From assembly GCA_937958475.1 (NCBI GenBank), contig CALFXR010000021.1, positions 1 through 48,567 of the forward strand: a DNA stretch of 48,567 nucleotides, written 5' to 3'. The DNA comes from an uncultured Mesorhizobium sp. (GTDB lineage: Bacteria > Pseudomonadota > Alphaproteobacteria > Rhizobiales > Rhizobiaceae). Below are positions 1-8,055 of this stretch, in pieces. Below the pieces are notes generated by a model. It made no database searches and had not been told where the DNA came from. It saw nothing but the letters and a program-made list of their open reading frames with translations. How positions within the stretch are numbered: position 1 is the stretch's first letter; each line of letters opens with the position of its first letter. A program made the position numbers and the translations under genes.

Positions 1-877
1 CGCCGATGTTGACCATGGTGATGCCGCCATGGCCCGGCTTGGTCAGGTGGTAGGCGGGCATCTGCGGCAGGCGCGCGAGCGGCGAGCCGCCCTCGGGCTC
101 CTGGCTGCCGGCGCGGGTCACCAGATTGCCCGGCTCGATGAAGGAGGCATAGCCGCCGCCACCCTTCGCCATCAGGTCGCGGGCATGCGCGCAGAACTCG
201 TCGACGTAGAACTGGTAGTTGGTGAACAGGACGAAGTTCTGGAAGTGCTGCGGGCTTGTCGCCGTGTAGTGCGCCAGCCGGTGCAGCGAATAGTCGATGC
301 GCTGCGCCGTGAACGGCGCCAGCGGCCGCGGCTCTCCGGGGATCGGCTCGAAGGTGCCGTTGGCGATCTGGTCGTCGGTGCCGGTGAGGTCCGGCACGTC
401 GAAGATGTCGCGCAGCGGCCGGCGGATCGCGTCGGCGAACGAGCCGTCGACATGCGTGCCCTCGAGGAAGGCGAAATGGACCGGGATCGGCGTCTCCGAT
501 TCCCCCACCGTCACCGGCACGCCGTGATTGCGCATGATCAGCCGCAACTGGTCGACGAGATAGCGCTCGAACAGGTCCGGCCGCGTGATCGTCGTCGCAT
601 AGTTGCCCGGGGCCGGCACGTGGCCATAGGCGAGGCGCGTGTCGATCTGGGCAAACGACGAGGTGATGACGCTCACTTCCGGATAGAAGGCGCGGAAGCG
701 CTGGCTGGCGTTGCCGGCGGCGAGATGGCGGAAGGAATCGCGCAGGAACTGCGTGTTGCGCTCGTAGAGCCGCTTCAGCGCGGCGACGGCTTCGAGCGCG
801 TCGTCGAAGCTCTGCCGTGCGAACGGCTCGGGGCTGGCGATCGATTCGATGGGGGTCGGGTAGATTCTCTTTTCCAT
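1..877 (-). CDS. amn: AMP nucleosidase (3' part beyond window)
   Basis: Amn hydrolyses AMP to adenine and ribose 5-phosphate in the cytoplasm (purine balance). The first 292 residues are present; the frame stays open to the window edge, so the gene is cut by the window, not broken. Recognisable family segments are NYATTITRPDLFERYLVDQL in the N-terminal Amn domain and GGITMVNIG, the start of the nucleoside-phosphorylase-like catalytic domain, at the cut. The ATG at 877 begins MEKRIYPTPIES. No Shine-Dalgarno precedes it, but a TATAAT lies only 5 bases upstream on this strand, so the mRNA may be leaderless. The next gene upstream (979-1143) is on the same strand. Family assignment is secure from the conserved blocks. 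Confidence 0.93.
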   Translation of the reverse strand, partial: MEKRIYPTPIESIASPEPFARQSFDDALEAVAALKRLYERNTQFLRDSFRHLAAGNASQRFRAFYPEVSVITSSFAQIDTRLAYGHVPAPGNYATTITRPDLFERYLVDQLRLIMRNHGVPVTVGESETPIPVHFAFLEGTHVDGSFADAIRRPLRDIFDVPDLTGTDDQIANGTFEPIPGEPRPLAPFTAQRIDYSLHRLAHYTATSPQHFQNFVLFTNYQFYVDEFCAHARDLMAKGGGGYASFIEPGNLVTRAGSQEPEGGSPLARLPQMPAYHLTKPGHGGITMVNIG

Positions 878-888
878 GACCCATTATA
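875..888 (-). promoter_or_regulatory. amn: Possible -10 box of a leaderless amn promoter
   Basis: On the minus strand TATAAT occupies 888-883 and the amn ATG begins at 877. A start site 6-7 bases after the -10 would coincide with the ATG. No good -35 (TTGACA-like) is found 16-18 bases further upstream, so the call rests on the -10 and the missing Shine-Dalgarno. Confidence 0.3.
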
Positions 889-978
889 GGGATTGAAGAT
901 GACGTCCGGGAGGGGGCGCATCGACTATGACGGCCGAAGCTGCGGAATATTTATGCAGATCCGCCGCGATCTTCCGCA

Positions 979-1143
979 TCACCTGCGCCGGCCGCAGCTC
1001 ATCCCCTGCTGGGAGAAGCAGGCGGCGGTGAGGCCGGCCTGCCAGGAGGGGATCGGCCGCGACTTCTCGGCGACGAGCATGGCGAGCCCCATGCCGAAGA
1101 TCATCATCAGCAGGCACAGGATGGTGAAGCGGCGGGCGATCAT
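979..1143 (-). CDS. Small membrane-anchored or secreted hypothetical protein (54 aa)
   Basis: A 54-residue ORF starting MIARRFTILCLLMMIFGMGL. Residues 5-24 form one hydrophobic segment with a preceding RR, fitting a signal anchor or signal peptide. The remainder is short and polar with two cysteines (C42, C50) and an Arg-rich end. A GAGGGAA Shine-Dalgarno lies about 9 bases before the ATG, which is the main support for it being real. I recognise no family. It lies between amn and the DUF2147 gene on the same strand. A longer overlapping ORF in another frame has no ribosome site and a shadow-like composition. Confidence 0.45.
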   Translation of the reverse strand: MIARRFTILCLLMMIFGMGLAMLVAEKSRPIPSWQAGLTAACFSQQGMSCGRRR

Positions 1144-1326
1144 CGGACGTTCCCTCGATTGTCCGGGGGAATGTGCCCTGCCGCGGCTGAACTGCGGCTG
1201 AGGCGGCCGTTCAGCCGCCGTTCAAGAAGATTGACGAAAGGTTGACGATCGCGCTCGTCGCCGTCGGAGAGACAGCGCCGGGGGTATTGCCGGGCCGTTT
1301 TCGCGAAAACCTGGGCGTAAACGAAA

Positions 1327-1348
1327 GGCGGGGGCCGAAGCCCCCGCC
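1327..1348 (-). terminator. Rho-independent terminator after the DUF2147 gene
   Basis: On the minus strand a perfect 9-bp stem (GGCGGGGGC/GCCCCCGCC) with a TTCG tetraloop is followed by TTTCGTTT. It lies about 30 bases beyond the stop codon of the gene at 1379-1720. Confidence 0.85.
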
Positions 1349-1378
1349 GCTTTCCTCGACCGCTGCGGTCACTAGATC

Positions 1379-1720
1379 CTAGAGCCTGTTCCAGGTCTGG
1401 CTTTCGCAAAGGACCGCGAGCACGCATCCGGTCATCTTCAGCGAGCTGCCGGAGAGCTTGGCGCTTCCCGAATAGGTCTTGCCGGTGGACGGCTTGGTGA
1501 TCGAGCCGGAGTAGCTGCCGCCGCCCTTCGCCGTCATCTTGCCGATCGACTTGCCGGAATATTCGCCCGACGTCAGCTTGATGCAGAACGACCCGCCGCA
1601 GGCGCTGATGCTGGCGTTGTCGCCGCCTTGAGTCTTCCAGTTCCCCTCGATCGGATCGGCGAGTGCCGCGCCGGTGAAGAGCATGGTGGCCGCGAGGGCC
1701 AGGCCCAGTTTACGAAACAT
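1379..1720 (-). CDS. DUF2147-like secreted protein
   Basis: 113-residue exported protein. Residues 1-21 are a Sec signal peptide ending ALA before DPIEGNWKT. The mature part starts with the DUF2147-type P(I/V)-GNW motif and continues as a Gly/Ser/Thr-rich predicted beta protein with four cysteines (near SACGGSFC and the C-terminal TGCVLAVLCESQTW), which could form disulfides in the periplasm. The family is common in Proteobacteria and its function is not established. The ATG at 1720 has a strong GGGAGGAAA ribosome site. A good terminator follows at 1327-1348, so it is probably monocistronic. It is somewhat shorter than typical family members. Confidence 0.75.
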   Translation of the reverse strand: MFRKLGLALAATMLFTGAALADPIEGNWKTQGGDNASISACGGSFCIKLTSGEYSGKSIGKMTAKGGGSYSGSITKPSTGKTYSGSAKLSGSSLKMTGCVLAVLCESQTWNRL

Positions 1721-1771
1721 TCTTTCCTCCCGTTGGTCCGGTTGGGTGGCGGCGCTTCGACCGCGTCGTCC

Positions 1772-1787
1772 CTTACGCCTGCGTAAG
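1772..1787. promoter_or_regulatory. 16-bp palindrome upstream of the DUF2147 gene
   Basis: CTTACGC-CT-GCGTAAG is a perfect 7-bp inverted repeat 52 bases upstream of the ATG at 1720. Its size and symmetry suit a dimeric repressor of the TetR or GntR kind. No regulator gene is adjacent. The rest of the 1721-2143 gap shows an AT-richer stretch at about 1985-2045 and no convincing gene. Confidence 0.4.
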
Positions 1788-2143
1788 CTAATCCAGCGTT
1801 CGCCGGAACGGAAGCGGTGCCGCTGGGTGAGGGATCGCGATATTTTGCGGCGGAACCGACGGTGCGAAGGCGGCGCGGCGCGACCGTCTTTGCGATCCGT
1901 GGTTAGCGAATGCTTGCCGCCGACGTGCCGGATTTTCGACGAATTTTCGCGGAAAGCGAGGGAATGCGCGGGGTGTGATGCTTAACGTTCCTTTGCGTTT
2001 ACCGCTTGTTTTACCTTTGTTTTCCGCAAATTAAGCACGCCATTTAACGGCGGATTCAAGGGCTCGCGCCATCCTTCGAAGCATCGGAAGAGCAACCCGG
2101 CAGGCAAACGGGAAGGCTCTCAGGATCGACAGGGGACTTGACC

Positions 2144-2410
2144 ATGGCACGCTTTGAAATGCTCGAACCCAGCCTCGGCGCGATGGGCGCGACCGCGCAG
2201 GCGGACATCCTTTTCGAACTGGGAATGATGTACGCGACCGGCCGCGACTGCGAGACCGACGTCGTCGCCGCGCACAAGTGGTTCAACATCGCGGCGATCA
2301 AGGGCTCCACCCGCGCCGCCGCGCTGCGCGCCGAACTGTCGGCCACCATGTCGAAGGCGGAGATCGCCAAGGCGCTTCGCGACGCCCGCGAATGGATGAC
2401 GATGCACTGA
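2144..2410 (+). CDS. SEL1-like repeat small protein
   Basis: 88-residue cytoplasmic protein. Residues about 21-55 (FELGMMYATGR, then VVAAHKWFNIAA) match one SEL1/TPR-like helical repeat: L-G-x-M-Y-A-x-G followed by A-x-K-W-F-x-x-A-A. The C-terminal half is helical (AALRAELSATMSKAEIAKAL). Short proteins of this type are widespread in rhizobia; the function is unknown, presumably protein-protein interaction. The ATG at 2144 follows AGGGGAC at a good distance; an in-frame TTG at 2138 is possible but worse placed. A strong terminator follows at 2515-2551, so it is transcribed alone. Confidence 0.8.
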   Translation: MARFEMLEPSLGAMGATAQADILFELGMMYATGRDCETDVVAAHKWFNIAAIKGSTRAAALRAELSATMSKAEIAKALRDAREWMTMH

Positions 2411-2514
2411 TCTGCTGCCGAGGGGCGAACACCTGCGCCAAGAGCGGGCGAACCGCCGGCGCAGGAGCGGACAGCGACGGTACGGGCGGGGGCGCCTGGG
2501 GACCGTCGCTCGTC

Positions 2515-2551
2515 GGAAACCGCGCCCGGCCGGCCAGCCGGCGCGGTTTCC
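2515..2551 (+). terminator. Hairpin terminator after the SEL1-like gene
   Basis: A perfect 12-bp stem (GGAAACCGCGCC/GGCGCGGTTTCC) around a 13-base GC-rich loop, followed by TGCATTT. The rest of the 2411-2760 gap holds only the leader of the next gene. Confidence 0.75.
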
Positions 2552-2760
2552 TGCATTTCGGGAGGCGCCGCCCGACCGCAGCTGCGACCGCATGCCGCCG
2601 CAGATCCGGCGTCCGGGAGGTGGTGCGAGGGGCTCAGGCCCAATCGCCGCGGCGGCGATGCGCCTAGACAAATCCGGCAGCCGGTGGGACTCTCCGCCAT
2701 CGCGTCTTCCAATGAAGCCGGGCATCGCCCGCCTGACGCGTGCAAGAACAGGAGAGGATA

Positions 2761-3882
2761 ATGACCTTGAGACGCACTTTGGGCGCGACTTTGTTCGCGC
2801 TGTCGATGGGGGCTTCCGCAGCCTTCGCCGACGACATCACCTTCGCCGTCGTCGGACCGATGACCGGCCAGCTCGCGTCGATCGGCGACCAGTTCAAGAT
2901 CGGTGCCGAGGCTGCCGCCGCGGCGATCAACGAAAAGGGCGGCATCGGCGGCCGCATGATCAAGATCTCGATCGAGGACGACGTCTGCGATCCGAAGCAG
3001 GCCGTGTCGGTAGCCAACCGCATCGTCGCCAACGGCATCATGTTCATCGACGGCCATGCCTGCTCGGGCTCGAGCATCCCGGCCTCGTCGGTCTATGCCG
3101 AAGCCGGCGCGCTGATGATGAGCCCGGCCTCGTCGAATCCCGTGCTCACCGACGACGCAGCCGCCAAGGGCTGGTCCTCGATCATGCGCCTCTACACCCG
3201 CGACGACGCGCAGGGCGCCTTCATCGGTCCGTGGATCGCCGAGAAGTACAAGGGCAAGAACGTCGTCATTCTCCACGACAAGAGCGCCTACGGCCAGGGC
3301 GTCGCCGACGCGGTCAAGGCGACGATGAATGCCGGCGGGCTGAACGAGATCCTCTACGAGGGCATCAACGCCGGCGAGAAGGACTATGCCGCGCTGGTCA
3401 CCAAGATGAAGGAACTCAAGGCCGACGTGGTCTACTTCGGCGGCTACCATCCCGAAGCCGGTCTCATCCTGCGCCAGTCGGCCGAGCAGAGCCTCAAGTT
3501 CCAGCTGATCATGCCCGACTCGATTGCTTCTCCGGAATTCTGGCAGATCGCCGGTCCGGCCGGCGAAGGCACGCTGTTCGTCTTCCCGTCCGACCCGCAG
3601 GCGAAGCCCGAGGCCAAGGAAGCCGTCGACAAGATCAAGGCCGGCGGCTTCGTGCCGGAAGGCTTCACGCTGTTCTCCTACGCGGTGATCCAGGCGTTCG
3701 CCCAGGGCATCGAGCGGGCCGGATCCGACGATCCGCTGAAGGTCGCCGCGGCGCTGAAGAACGGCGAGCCGATCAGCACGGTCGTCGGCCCGATCGTCTT
3801 CGACGAGAAGGGTGACATCAAGGGCGCCACCTACGACATCAACATCTGGCACGACGGCAACTATTCGAAGCTGCAGCAGTAG
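2761..3882 (+). CDS. Branched-chain amino-acid ABC transporter substrate-binding protein (LivK-like)
   Basis: 373-residue periplasmic binding protein of the Leu/Ile/Val-binding (type I fold) family. It has a Sec signal peptide (MTLRRTLGATLFALSMGASA, cleavage near AFA-DD). The mature protein begins with the family pattern ITFAVVGPMTG, followed by AAAAINEKGGIGG, DDVCDPKQAVSVANRI and SPASSNPVLT. A Cys pair (C76 and C99 region) is typical of these proteins. It should deliver branched-chain or related amino acids to a LivHMGF-type permease, but no permease or ATPase gene is adjacent, so it is an orphan binding protein here. The ATG at 2761 has an AGGAGAGG ribosome site; an upstream in-frame start would lengthen it by 7 residues. 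A terminator follows. Substrate specificity is inferred only from family. Confidence 0.92.
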   Translation: MTLRRTLGATLFALSMGASAAFADDITFAVVGPMTGQLASIGDQFKIGAEAAAAAINEKGGIGGRMIKISIEDDVCDPKQAVSVANRIVANGIMFIDGHACSGSSIPASSVYAEAGALMMSPASSNPVLTDDAAAKGWSSIMRLYTRDDAQGAFIGPWIAEKYKGKNVVILHDKSAYGQGVADAVKATMNAGGLNEILYEGINAGEKDYAALVTKMKELKADVVYFGGYHPEAGLILRQSAEQSLKFQLIMPDSIASPEFWQIAGPAGEGTLFVFPSDPQAKPEAKEAVDKIKAGGFVPEGFTLFSYAVIQAFAQGIERAGSDDPLKVAAALKNGEPISTVVGPIVFDEKGDIKGATYDINIWHDGNYSKLQQ

Positions 3883-3909
3883 GCTTCGTCGCACCCAGGC
3901 GAAAATGCG

Positions 3910-3934
3910 ACGGCCGGACCTCGTGTCCGGCCGT
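3910..3934 (+). terminator. Terminator after the binding-protein gene
   Basis: A perfect 9-bp stem ACGGCCGGA/TCCGGCCGT with a 7-base loop, followed by TGTGTTT. It lies between the convergent ends of the LivK-like gene and the YitT-family gene. Confidence 0.8.
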
Positions 3935-3987
3935 TGTGTTTCTGGAGGTGCGAGTCGGTGGACGCGCCGCCGCGCCTCAGCCCGTTC

Positions 3988-4602
3988 TCAGCTCATCGCC
4001 ATGTAGCGGCCGGGCCGGTGGTTGAGGCCGATGATGACGTTGAGCACGACCGCGCCGGCCACCGACAGGAGCACCTGGTGCCAGTCGATGACGAACAGCG
4101 CCGCGACCAGGATGACGAGGTCGACGCCGAGCTGGAAATAGCCGGCGCGCACGATGCCGCGGTCCTGGAGATAGAGCGCCAGTATGTTGAAGCCGCCGAG
4201 TCCCGCCCGGTGGCGGAACAGGATCAGCAGCCCCATGCCCATCAGCCCGCCGCCGGCGACCGCGGCGTAGATCGGGTCGAGATGCGCGTAGTCGATCCAT
4301 TGCGGCGTCAGCCGCGAGAACAGCGAGAAAAGCGCGACCGCGGCGAAGGTGCGCAGCGTGAACGGCCAGCCCATGCGCTTCACCGCCAGCCAGTAGAACG
4401 GCAGGTTGATGATGAAGAAGACTACGGCGAACGGATAGCCGGTCGCATACTGGACGAGAAGCGCGAGGCCCGCCGAACTGCCGGTCAGCAGCGTCGCGTG
4501 CTGGTAGAGCGATAGCCCGAGCGCGACGAACAGCGTGCCGACGAAAAGTGCGAGCACATCCTCGTAGAAGCCGTGCCGCTCGCCTGTCGCCTGCCCGTCC
4601 AT
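3988..4602 (-). CDS. YitT family membrane protein
   Basis: 204-residue inner-membrane protein with five or six hydrophobic segments (for example LALFVGTLFVALGLSL, AVVFFIINLPFYWLAV, LILVAALFVI and LLSVAGAVVLNVIIGL). The motifs SSAGLALLVQY...FFIINLPF and GGGLMGMGLLILF are those of the YitT/DUF161 family. Its transport role is unproven. The chosen ATG at 4602 (MDGQATGERHG) has AAGGACG about 7 bases upstream; a longer in-frame ORF adds a basic tail without a ribosome site. It lies about 100 bases downstream of mccA on the same strand and is convergent with the binding-protein gene. Confidence 0.82.
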   Translation of the reverse strand: MDGQATGERHGFYEDVLALFVGTLFVALGLSLYQHATLLTGSSAGLALLVQYATGYPFAVVFFIINLPFYWLAVKRMGWPFTLRTFAAVALFSLFSRLTPQWIDYAHLDPIYAAVAGGGLMGMGLLILFRHRAGLGGFNILALYLQDRGIVRAGYFQLGVDLVILVAALFVIDWHQVLLSVAGAVVLNVIIGLNHRPGRYMAMS

Positions 4603-4702
4603 GATCCGTCCTTGTGCGCCGCCGCATTCCGTGGGCATCGCACTATCGGACGGCGCCGGACGGCGCAATCTCCGTTCGGGCGGGCGAGGCGAACGGTCGC
4701 CG

Positions 4703-6679
4703 TCAGCCGGCGGCGTCTTCCTCGGCAAACGTCACCAGCACCGTGCCGTCGGTGACCTGGGCGCCTTCTGTGACGATCGAGGCGACGGTGCCGTCATGCG
4801 GCGCCGAGATGGTGTGCTCCATCTTCATCGCCTCGAGCACGAGCAGCGCCTGGCCCTTCTCGACCCGGTCGCCGGCCGCGGCGCGCACGATCTTCACCAG
4901 CCCCGGCATCGGCGCACGCAGCGAATCCCCGCCCGAGGCCGCCTCGTCGGCGCGCGCCAGCGGATCGGGGACGGAAAACGTGTGCCCGACCGGTCCGTCG
5001 AAGACCGTGACGTGACCGGGCCAGCGCGCTGCGGACCGCCCTTCGACGAGTCCGTCGGTGCCGGTTCGCAGCTCGAGCCTGGCGTCGTTGTCGAGATGGA
5101 CCGCATAGCGTCCGCCGCCGCGCGGCAGAACCCGGGCAATCACCGCGCCGCCGTCGCGGTGCATGCGCACGCGCCGGCCCACCGGGTGGAAATGTGCGTA
5201 GCTGGCGTTTCCCGACCAGGGATCGGCCGAGGGCGTCGAGGCATCGGCGCCGGCAGCGGCGAGTGCGGCGACGGAGACAACCGTGTCGTCCGGCGCGGGC
5301 AGGGCGGTCAGCGCCTCCTGCTTGCGCCCGATCAGGCCGGTGTCGACGTCGCCGGCGGCGAAGTCGGCATCGGCGGCGAGTGCGGCGAGGAAGGCGGTGT
5401 TGACGGTCGAGCCGGCCACCTCGGTCTGCGCCAGTGCCGCGGACAGCGCGGCGAGCGCGGCTGCCCGGTCTCTCCCGTGGACGACCAGCTTGGCGATCAT
5501 CGGATCGTAGTAAGGGGAGATGGCGTCGCCCTGGCGCACGCCGGTCTCGATGCGCATCGCCGCCCCTGCCGGCGCGCGTGGCGGGAAGGCGAGGTGGTGC
5601 AGCGTACCGGTGGCGGGCAGGAAGCCGCGGCTGGCGTCCTCGGCGTAGAGCCGCGCCTCGAAGGAATGGCCGGACAGGCGGATCTCGTCCTGGCGCAGGG
5701 GCAGGGGCTCGCCGGCGGCGACGCGCAGCTGCCACTCGACCAGGTCGATGCCGGTCACCATCTCGGTCACCGGATGCTCGACCTGGAGGCGCGTGTTCAT
5801 CTCCATGAACCAGAAGCGGTCGGGCCTCAGCCCCTCGGAGGCATCGACGATGAACTCGATGGTGCCCGCACCCGAATAGCCGATCGCCCTGGCCGCGGTG
5901 ACGGCCGCGTCGGTCATGGCGGTGCGCATCGCCTCGGTCATGCCGGGCGCAGGCGCCTCCTCGATGACCTTCTGGTGGCGGCGCTGCGCAGAACAGTCGC
6001 GCTCGTAGAGGTGCACCGCCCCGCCATGGTTGTCGCCGAACACCTGCACCTCTATGTGCCGGGGCTTCTCGACATATTTCTCGATCAGCACCGCGTCGTC
6101 GCCGAAGGCGGCCTTGGCCTCGCGCTTGGCGCCGGCCAGCGCCTCGGCGAAGTCGTCGGGATGCTCGACACGGCGCATGCCCTTGCCGCCGCCGCCGGCG
6201 CGCGCCTTGATCAGCACCGGATAGCCGATCTCGCGCGCCTTGCCGGCGAGCAGCACCAGCGCCTGGCCGTCGCCGTGGTAGCCCGGAACGACCGGCACGC
6301 CGGCCTTTTCCATCAGTCGCTTGGCGGCGTCCTTCAGGCCCATGGCGCGGATCGACGCCGCCGACGGGCCGATGAAGACGAGCCCCGCCGCCGTGACCTG
6401 GTCGACGAAGTTCGGGTTCTCGGAGAGGAAGCCGTAGCCGGGGTGGATGGCTTGCGCGCCCGTATCCAGCGCCGCCTGGATGATGCGGTCGCCGCGCAGG
6501 TAGCTTTCGCCGACCGGGGCGGCCCCGATGCGCACCGCCTCGTCGGCCTCGGCGACGTGCAGGGCATGCGCGTCGGCGTCGGAATAGACGGCCACCGTCG
6601 CAACGCCCATGCGACGCGCCGTGCGCATCACCCGGCAGGCGATCTCGCCGCGGTTGGCGATCAGGATCTTCGAGAACAT
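4703..6679 (-). CDS. mccA: Methylcrotonyl-CoA carboxylase alpha (biotin-carrying) subunit
   Basis: 658-residue cytoplasmic enzyme for the ATP-dependent carboxylation of biotin; with MccB it converts 3-methylcrotonyl-CoA to 3-methylglutaconyl-CoA in leucine breakdown. Domains in order: biotin carboxylase N domain (ILIANRGEIACRVMRTARRM, residues 5-24), ATP-grasp with the Gly-rich loop KARAGGGGKGM (158-168) and EMNTRLQVEHPVTE, biotin-carboxylase C domain, linker, and biotinyl domain with EAMKMEH, where the lysine near residue 619 carries biotin. The ATG at 6679 has GGGGAGG 5 bases upstream. An acetyl- or propionyl-CoA carboxylase alpha is the alternative. The MccB-type beta subunit and isovaleryl-CoA dehydrogenase in the same window favour MCC. 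Confidence 0.93.
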   Translation of the reverse strand: MFSKILIANRGEIACRVMRTARRMGVATVAVYSDADAHALHVAEADEAVRIGAAPVGESYLRGDRIIQAALDTGAQAIHPGYGFLSENPNFVDQVTAAGLVFIGPSAASIRAMGLKDAAKRLMEKAGVPVVPGYHGDGQALVLLAGKAREIGYPVLIKARAGGGGKGMRRVEHPDDFAEALAGAKREAKAAFGDDAVLIEKYVEKPRHIEVQVFGDNHGGAVHLYERDCSAQRRHQKVIEEAPAPGMTEAMRTAMTDAAVTAARAIGYSGAGTIEFIVDASEGLRPDRFWFMEMNTRLQVEHPVTEMVTGIDLVEWQLRVAAGEPLPLRQDEIRLSGHSFEARLYAEDASRGFLPATGTLHHLAFPPRAPAGAAMRIETGVRQGDAISPYYDPMIAKLVVHGRDRAAALAALSAALAQTEVAGSTVNTAFLAALAADADFAAGDVDTGLIGRKQEALTALPAPDDTVVSVAALAAAGADASTPSADPWSGNASYAHFHPVGRRVRMHRDGGAVIARVLPRGGGRYAVHLDNDARLELRTGTDGLVEGRSAARWPGHVTVFDGPVGHTFSVPDPLARADEAASGGDSLRAPMPGLVKIVRAAAGDRVEKGQALLVLEAMKMEHTISAPHDGTVASIVTEGAQVTDGTVLVTFAEEDAAG

Positions 6680-6729
6680 GCGACCTCCCCGGAAAGACCC
6701 GGAGGAGATAGCACAGCTGTCGCGGAATG

Positions 6730-7485
6730 CTACCGCCGCGGCGCGGCGAGCGCGAACATCACGCCCTGCGGATCGATCGCCTGGACGACGAAACCGCCGC
6801 CTGGAACCTCCATCGGCTCCATCAGCATCTTCGCGCCGCGGGCGGTGGCCCTGGCGATCGCCGCGTCGAGCGCCGGCACGTTGAAGTAGAACAGCCAGTA
6901 CGGCACCGGCACCTCGGCCGGCCTGGTCATCATGCCGCCCATCTGCTCGGGGCCGGAATTGAACAGCTGGTAGGTGCCCATCGGCCCCATGTCGATCGCG
7001 TCCGCTTTGGTCCAGCCGAACCGCGCCGAATAGAAGTCGAAAGCCTTCTCCCAGTCGCCGGCGTAGAGCTCGCGCCAGCCGACCTGGCCCGGCGCGGTGG
7101 GATCCGGCTTCTCGGCCGGCGCCTCGCCCTTCGGCGCCATCATCATGAAGGCCGCCCCCTGCGGATCGGCGACGACGGAGAAGCGTCCGACGCCGGGAAT
7201 GTCGGTCGCGGGCCGCAGGATCGCGCCGCCCGCCGCGGCGACGGCGTCGGTCGCGGCATCGACGTCGGGCGTATGGATGTAACCCATCCACGCCGGCCGG
7301 ACGCCGGCTGCTTCCGCCGGAATGCCCATCAGGCCGCCGACGTCGACCGAACCCGCCTTGACGATCGTGTAGCCCTCGCCGCCCTGGAACGCCTCCATGT
7401 TCCAGCCGACGACATCGGCATAGAATTCGGCCGCCGCGGGAACGTCGGGGGTCATCAGCTCGTACCAGAAGAAGGGGTTCGGCAT
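6730..7485 (-). CDS. VOC (glyoxalase/bleomycin-resistance) family protein, two domains
   Basis: 251 residues built from two VOC modules: residues about 1-118 (FFWYELMTPDVPAAAEFYAD to VADPQGAAFMMM) and about 130-250 (GWRELYAGDWEKAFDFYSAR to DPQGVMFALAAP). The family uses paired beta-alpha-beta-beta-beta modules to bind a metal and a small substrate; the reaction cannot be named. It ends 50 bases before mccA on the same strand, so the two are probably cotranscribed. A GAGGAG site about 7 bases before the ATG at 7485 supports this start over an upstream in-frame codon. Confidence 0.85.
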   Translation of the reverse strand: MPNPFFWYELMTPDVPAAAEFYADVVGWNMEAFQGGEGYTIVKAGSVDVGGLMGIPAEAAGVRPAWMGYIHTPDVDAATDAVAAAGGAILRPATDIPGVGRFSVVADPQGAAFMMMAPKGEAPAEKPDPTAPGQVGWRELYAGDWEKAFDFYSARFGWTKADAIDMGPMGTYQLFNSGPEQMGGMMTRPAEVPVPYWLFYFNVPALDAAIARATARGAKMLMEPMEVPGGGFVVQAIDPQGVMFALAAPRR

Positions 7486-7564
7486 GGCTCGTCTCCTCTG
7501 CAATTCGCTCCCCGGCCGCGCGACGGCGGCGAGGCTTACCTTACGTCAGCTTCGTCGTTGAAAT

Positions 7565-7924
7565 CTACTTGCAGCACGAGCGCGGGTCGCAGCAGTAGCT
7601 GTCGGTCTTGCACCACCAGTCCCAGTCGTTGTTGTCGGCGCAGACGATGACGTTGCGCGGCACGCACATGTAGTCCTCCTCCGACGCGTCGTAGACGCAG
7701 ACCGGGAAGCCGACGGCGTCGCAGGAATATTCGGTCGCCCCGCACTGGTCGGCGAGCCTGACGGGCGGGCCGAGACGCTCGACGGGGATGCTCTGGCGCA
7801 CGGCGCCCGCCGGCGCGACCGCCGACGTGCCGGCGGAAGCGACGACCTGCGTGCCTTCGGCGCGAACGCTGCCCGCGGAAAACAGCATCGCCGTCGCGAT
7901 CGAGACTGCCAGGAACATGCGCAT
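7565..7924 (-). CDS. Cysteine-rich secreted hypothetical protein
   Basis: 119 residues. Residues 1-22 are a clear Sec signal peptide (MRMFLAVSIATAMLFSAGSV, cleavage near VRA-EG). A Val/Ala/Pro-rich linker follows. The last 62 residues hold ten cysteines, ending WWCKTDSYCCDPRSCCK, with acidic and aromatic residues between them. This suggests a disulfide-stabilised or metal-binding periplasmic or extracellular domain. I recognise no named family. A strong GGGAGGAAA ribosome site precedes the ATG at 7924; longer in-frame versions are not supported. It lies 131 bases downstream of the secreted caspase-like gene on the same strand and may share its transcript. Confidence 0.75.
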   Translation of the reverse strand: MRMFLAVSIATAMLFSAGSVRAEGTQVVASAGTSAVAPAGAVRQSIPVERLGPPVRLADQCGATEYSCDAVGFPVCVYDASEEDYMCVPRNVIVCADNNDWDWWCKTDSYCCDPRSCCK

Positions 7925-8055
7925 GCTTTCCTCCCTTGCGGCGCTCCGTATGCGCCGATGGAAGGCTACGCGCAGGGCCTGGCGCGCGCGTTGATCCCGA
8001 TCATCGCCCGCTGGCATGCGCCGTGGGGGCAGGGCGGCGCCGGGAGGGGAAGGCG

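Noticed and set aside
884..1117. 77-residue minus-strand ORF
   Set aside because: Overlaps the 979-1143 ORF in another frame, lacks a ribosome site and reads into the amn promoter region.
2056..3894. 612-residue minus-strand ORF
   Set aside because: Antisense to the SEL1-like and LivK-like genes, which have signal peptide, ribosome sites and family motifs.
4601..6889. 762-residue plus-strand ORF
   Set aside because: Antisense to mccA, which has complete biotin carboxylase and biotinyl motifs; the plus frame has GC-rich shadow composition.
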